Assembly: GCA_026225945.1 (NCBI GenBank)
Contig: JAMJFZ010001133.1
Span: forward strand, 7,398,501-7,462,500
Source: Cricetomys ansorgei
Taxonomy: Eukaryota > Chordata > Mammalia > Rodentia > Nesomyidae
Length of the DNA stretch: 64,000 bases
Direction of reading: 5' to 3'
Part shown: piece by piece, positions 58,911-64,000 of the stretch
How positions within the stretch are numbered: position 1 is the stretch's first letter
Layout: the number at the start of each line of letters is the position of its first letter
Program-made: the position numbers and the translations under genes
Notes under the pieces: generated by a model
The model's input: only the letters and a program-made list of their open reading frames with translations
Databases searched by the model: none
Told to the model about the DNA's origin: nothing

Positions 58911-59631
58911 AACTCATGCAAAGGATAATTAAAAATTAATAAAATGAGTGATTACACACTGACAACACTGTACCACTATCTGTACTTATTTAAATATTTG
59001 GTGGAGTAGAATACACAGGTCTGGATTGCTTTTACTTCTTGTGAAGTAAGCAAGTCAACACGTTGAAAGAATGTACTATAAATTTCTCTTACAAAAATAC
59101 TATTCAATGGTTTTTAAAATATGTAGCCAGTAATACTACACATAGCAACTTAATATTTAGTATGTTAGGGTATTAACTCCAGGTTTAATCATAGTTTAAA
59201 ATAATGACGACCATCTGTGTAAGTTTAGCATCTTGCTTCTTTTTTAAATAAAATGAGTTTTAATAAGAAAATAAAATTGCATGAACTACATTAAACAACT
59301 TTTAAACCTTTCACTTACTCACACTTAATCTCTTAACTTGTCAATAAGATATCTTTTAAATTGTTATTTGAAATAAATGATTCTGAAAATATTTTGAGTT
59401 TTAATATTTCAGTGTTGGTACTCCATTTTTCTAAATAGTAGTCATGTTTTGATAAGTATATAAAATGAAAGGCAATATACGTGGATGCTAAGATACAGAT
59501 AGTTTTACCTGGAAAACCCTTTATTATTAGGTTTTGGAGATCATAATATATTTTTCAATTAAAAAAAAAGACCATAGAATGTATTTTTATTTTGGTCTCA
59601 GATGGAACATGTATCCATACATGCATGCAGA
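58911..59631. other. AT-rich unique DNA
   Basis: Nothing recognised. Confidence 0.45.
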
Positions 59632-60466
59632 AGTTGATTCAGGGTAAAAAAGCCCTTCAAATTATTTTCCTAATTCCATCAGCTGTTCCAGTTCTGGAGC
59701 CCTGGAGCCTTTCAGCTTCTTTACGATCTAGTGATCTACTCTTAATCCTAGAACTGGAAGGCTTCAGATTCCATACAACATAGAACATTTAAACCTCTAT
59801 ACAATCTAATAAACCTCTGAGACTTATGCTTAATAAGCCACTCTGACTAGCTCCTTCTGAACTCTGACTCTTTGGGGTTCAACTCACTCATTGCTCTGGT
59901 TCAAACTCTTGTCAAAGCTGACTGGTTAAAACTGTCCTGTGTCAGCTTACTGTTCTGATGGAACTCATTTGACTCTAGCTTACGCTGGCTGATTCTCTGA
60001 CTGCCTCAGACTAAATACTTTGTTTGGCTTCAAACTGACTCACTGTTCTTGATGATACTGATTTTTGCTGAGTCTCTATGTCTCTATATCTCTCCCTGAG
60101 CTCTCTTTACTCCATTTGCTTTAGTCAGCCTCTCTGTTCCTCAGTCTGCTTCATTGTCTTTATTTCTTGTCCCCCTCTTTCTGCTTCAGACTGCTCACCT
60201 ATAGAGTGACTGTAATTGATCCTTCTCTAAGCTGAGAGCCTGTCTTTCTATCATGAGAAATGTGCATGTCCACTGACTCACTCTGCTATCATTTGTCACT
60301 TTGCTGCCATTCACTATGACTCATCTCAGACATCACTTCCTGCGTGACACTGACTCCTTCTGAGCTCTGCTTTCTGTGTCTGTTTCTGATCTCTGTGTTT
60401 CTAAGTGATTAAAGGTGTAGGTTACAACTGCCATGTGAACATTGGGATTAAAAATGTGTACCAACA
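59632..60466 (-). mobile_element. LTR-like B1-box repeat, copy C, minus strand
   Basis: The right edge (complement TGTTGGTACACATTTTTAATCC) and left edge (complement of agttgattcagggt) match copy B. B1-like boxes lie at 60400-60450, 'gcgtgacactgactccttct' at 60343 and 'tatcatgagaaatgtgcatg' at 60249. The TATA-like site is mutated in this copy (complement ctcatgatagaaag). The body is CTGA/CTCT-rich on the plus strand. Confidence 0.78.
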
Positions 60467-61294
60467 ATCTTAACATTCTTTCTACATTTCATTCAACCAT
60501 TGAATATGATTCCTTCATATAGACCCCTGGAATATAGATTCTTCATGTTTTTCACACAAGCCTGTTCCTCTACAGGAACAGTAAAATTTCTTAGCATGTA
60601 TTATCAGATATTAGTACCAATGTTGATGTAGCCAGCCTGTATTCCTTCTGCTAACACAGTTAGATGTAACAACTCTAGAACATCACATATTTTTGTTATA
60701 CTATTAACATGAAGGGGTTCTTTTTGTTCACAAACAACATGATGATATGGAAACATCATATTTAAGAAAGATAAAAATATTTAACAAGCCTTTATTATTA
60801 ATACATAGATCAATCTTTTGTATCTCAGATTACCTTCCTACATTGTTTCAAGTTTCCTTTATTATTTATGCAATATTAATTTAACTGTTCTTATAACGTT
60901 CATCTATATATGTGTAAATTACTCTTTCTTTTTTCTCTCTTTGGTATTAATTCCTTTTAAAATATTTTAAGGTCCATTAAGAGATCAAGTAAGTCAGTAT
61001 ACAATCTTCACGCATACACTCACATGTGCACACATATGAAAAAATGCATTAAGTTAAAGCAAAATCCTTGTTATATGAAATATAAATATTCAAATGAATG
61101 AAAACAAAATATCTCCCTGTGACTGTTCTATGCATGTGGAGGTAAAGTTACATTTATGCATTTATCCACTTTTAAATGTTAATTTTTAAATTTTTAAATG
61201 TTAAATTTTATTACATTACAGTTTCAGATTCTACAATTACATTTTTTGTTTTTATAATAGTTAGTTATTTTCTTAGATAAAAATTCTTTGAAAT
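60467..61294. other. AT-rich unique DNA
   Basis: Nothing recognised. Confidence 0.45.
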
Positions 61295-61800
61295 TCTCAT
61301 ATATGTGTATATAATATACCTTATTCATATCTACCCTTCACTCCCCATTCCAACTTGTCCCCAAACTCATCATCAAATGTCCCTTTCAACTTCATGTTTT
61401 GTATTATTTATTTATGTATTTGTTTGTTTTCTGAACCCATCAAATCCAATTAGTTCTGCAGTAAGTCAGTTTGTACCTAGATGTGAGGATCATTCTCCAG
61501 AACATGGGGGAACAACTGCTAGCAGAATCTAAGATGGAGATGTCCATGAGGCCTTCCCCAATTCATATTGAAATATTGAATGATTGGTTCTTCCTCAGTA
61601 ACCACACTGCTTTGAATTCATGTGTGCAACAGCCATGTCAGGTCCAGAAGACAGTATGTCATAATACTTCTAATCCTCCAGCTCCTACATTCTTTCTATC
61701 CCCTCTTCTGTGGTGTTTCCTTGGGGATGAGGGTAAGTATAGATATCATGTCTTCTACTGAATGCTCATCATGCCCTCTTTTAAGCAGCTTGAATAATGA
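61295..61800 (-). mobile_element. LINE-1 3' UTR relic (older subfamily), minus strand
   Basis: 'atatgtgtatataatatacc' with C-rich DNA, 'tgaacccatcaaatccaatt' (61431), 'gtgtgcaacagccatgtcag' (61621), 'gtccagaagacagtatgtc' and 'ctcctacattctttctatcc' (61682). This is collinear with the reverse complement of an old rodent L1 3' UTR. The overlapping plus-strand frames (61305-61846) all fall inside it. Confidence 0.8.
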
Positions 61801-62589
61801 TGAGTTTCTGCATTATCTACTCACAATAATAAAAAAAATTCTCTAACCAAAGTTGAAAATGACATAAGTCTTGATATAAACACAAAAATTTAGAAGGCAG
61901 TTTTAAGAAAATGACTATTTAGAAATACATCAATAGATTATCTTTTAGGTCTATTTCTTCTCTAGCTATGGATTTTGACTGTATTTTATCAAGGATAAGC
62001 TCCTTACTATGAAACAATTTCCAAATCCAAAAAAAAAAAAGAAAGTGCTTAGCTATCTACTTAAAATCTTAGCATTATTGTATGATATAGGCAGATTTTT
62101 CCTGGCACATCAGTATTGTAGCATGCAAGATAAAATACTGGATGAGGTCACTGATGTCACATCTCTCCCAGTAACCCCACAGTACTATCAATGTAACCAG
62201 AACCTGGTGCTTCCAGGTTGATTCAATACTGATTTCTCCATGTATTTGCAACCTAATATATGGTATTCTCAGCAAAAGTGTCTTACCAGATATCGTGATA
62301 ATTCCAGAAAATGTCAATTGAATTTTTAAGTACTCAGAGAGGAGATAAATTACTATAAAAATCATCAAAAGCAAGTAGTATATGTTTTCCTCCCCAAAGG
62401 TCTACATAGCTCCTTCTGGCCCTCTGTAAGCTAGTCAATAGAAATGGATTGTCCTGGTCTGTTCAAGGTTGTTTTGTCTAAGTCTTGAACCCAGTGTGAG
62501 TGGACTTCAACTACAGTTCCTACTACCTACTTATGTTGTACAACCAAAATCAAAGGAACAGCTCCTATTTTGGGGGGGGTACACTAGTT
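61801..62589. other. AT-rich unique DNA
   Basis: Opposed frames at 62009-62221 (plus) and 62075-62374 (minus) have no recognised domain. A G-run (8-9 G) lies at about 62571-62579. Confidence 0.45.
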
Positions 62590-63465
62590 CATCCTTGAAT
62601 AATAATTCATAGGACAGTAGCCTATGTGTAGAGGAATAGCCCTGTGTGAAAGCTAAGTCTATCTTCCAGGGGCTACATTCAGAGACCTGTGTGGTTTGGA
62701 TGGAATATAAATATACCTTCAGTCCCAGTATACAGAAGGCAGAGGTGGTCCATACCATTAATCCCTAGAAAAAAACAGTGGAAGCAGACACAGGAATCAG
62801 AATTCAGAAGGAATCAGTGTCACACAGGAAGTGACATCAGAGATGAGTCAGAGTGAATGGCAGACAAAGTGACTAATCAAAGGAAGATTTAACAGGGTAA
62901 AGACATGCCCAACTCTCATGAGAAAAGGGGGCTCTCAGTTCAGTAAAGAAGAGGTAGATAGGAGTTAACACAGTCAGCTAAAAGAAGCAGAGGAGTCTGT
63001 AAGAAAATTCAGTTGAGAGGAAGGTTGAAGAGTTAGTAGATTAGCTGTTAGAGTAAGTTGAAGAGTCAGTTACAGAGGAGGAGTGACAGAAGCTGAGGCC
63101 AGAGTGAGTTAGTTAGTTGAAGCAGTCAGTTACAGACACAAGATGGATCCATGAGATCTGAGTGAGAGACACAGAGACACAGCAGTGCCTGGCAGAAGAA
63201 GCCCAAACAGAGAGTGAGTTGAATCAGAAGAGCCAGAGTGCAGGAGGAGCTAGTTAGCAGTAGACCTAAGAAGGCTAAGATTGAAGACTTCTAGGTCTGA
63301 GCTAGCAGGTTAAGTATTCTAAATTTTACAAAGGCTGAAGTCTTCCAGTTCAAGGATTAAGACTAGACTGTAAAAATTATAAACCACTCTAGGTTTCCAG
63401 AGCTCGTGGTTAGAACCAATGATTTACTTAGACAAAGAATAAACCATGTTTGCCCTGAATCAACT
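62590..63465 (+). mobile_element. LTR-like B1-box repeat, copy E, plus strand
   Basis: 5' leader shared with copy D ('tgtgtagaggaatag', 'ttcagagacctgtgtggttt'). Two B1-like boxes follow at 62710-62768. 'gtgtcacacaggaagtgaca' (62817) and 'gatgagtcagagtgaatgg' come next. 'gacatgcccaactctcatga' (62902) occupies the place of the TATA-like site. The body is GAGTCAG/GTTGAAG-rich, an AATAAA lies at 63438-63443, and the end 'tgccctgaatcaac' matches the 3' end of B and C. Confidence 0.78.
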
Positions 63466-64000
63466 CTTTGGCTACACCTATGCTTAGCACTGAGATTTGC
63501 ATTTAATAATCTCCATCTACTAGCAACAGCATAATCTCCCACTGAACATATATCTACTCAAATTTTACATATATATAATTCATAATTATTTTCCATACTA
63601 GTAGAATTCCACGAGATGTCTTCATATGTCCTTAGTTTTAGCTAAACATATCTAACATTATTATATCCCCAATCCTTCCATCACCAATTAAACCTTGGTT
63701 AAGGCAGAGACACTTAACTGTTGAATATTCAGAGTATGAAAATTTAGAGAACTCTGCGTAGTCAGTTGTAGATGTGTCATCTAAAGGTCCTTAAACCATC
63801 CAAGCTTCAAGGAATTTTGAAGAGATGTGAGCAGAAAAAAATGTAAGTGCTAGTAAAAAGGAAGGGAAGCTGTGTAATGTTGATTTCTAAAAGTATGTTT
63901 TCTACACAGCAAAATGCAATAGATGTTCCGAACAAGACTAAGTGGGTAAAATTAGAGCATGGATAATAGAAAGGTCTATAAAGGCCTCGTGCCAAATTAG
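63466..64000. other. AT-rich unique DNA to the window edge
   Basis: Nothing recognised; the minus-strand frame at 63807-63995 has no recognised domain. Confidence 0.45.

Noticed and set aside
61471..61846. Three overlapping plus-strand frames
   Set aside because: They lie inside a minus-strand L1 3' UTR, which is non-coding, and are read on the wrong strand.

Overview
This window looks like intergenic DNA from a muroid rodent. The evidence is the repeat content. There are B1 (7SL-derived) and B2/B3 (tRNA-derived) SINEs on both strands, B4/RSINE1-type composite SINEs with CA-rich tails, many old rodent LINE-1 3' ends (Lx-like), MaLR/ERVL-type LTR relics, and long GT/CA, TA, CTTT, GATA and AAAAT microsatellites. 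I saw no young mouse B2/L1Md copies and no rat-type ID expansion, so a lineage outside Mus/Rattus, for example a cricetid, is possible but not proven. Family names come from recognising consensus motifs by eye; no repeat-library search was run.

No protein-coding gene, exon with convincing splice sites, tRNA, rRNA or known ncRNA was recognised. The longest open frames (up to about 135 codons) lie in simple repeats, minisatellite, L1 or L2 relics, or in unique AT-rich sequence without any recognisable domain.

Layout. 1-7.6 kb is AT-rich unique DNA with scattered SINEs and an ERVL-type LTR piece. 7.6-9.7 kb is a GC-richer, unclassified composite with two tandem ~325-bp units, a degenerate 19-bp minisatellite and an AATAAA/A-rich end. 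9.7-19.7 kb is AT-rich with L1 remnants, the largest at 15.85-17.64 kb. 19.9-22.7 kb is a minus-strand MaLR element broken by a B4 SINE and two L1 pieces. 24.5-28.1 kb holds two adjacent minus-strand L1 3' regions that resemble each other. 28-35 kb is mostly unique, with two LTR relics and a 22-bp perfect palindrome near 33.7 kb. 35.4-44.5 kb holds the first copy of an LTR-like repeat, a composite SINE, many GT tracts, two plus-strand L1 ends and a ~350-bp polypyrimidine tract. 48.1-50.3 kb is a dense stack of LTR, L1 and SINE pieces. 52.8-63.5 kb is dominated by four more copies of the LTR-like repeat in alternating orientation, with L1, B3 and a long L2 relic between them.

The most interesting item is the five-copy repeat family (35.4, 52.9, 58.2, 59.6 and 62.6 kb). 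It is ~0.7-0.9 kb long, the best copy has TGTTG...CAACA ends, and its copies carry paired B1-like boxes, a TATA-like site and an AATAAA near the far end. I cannot give it a library name.
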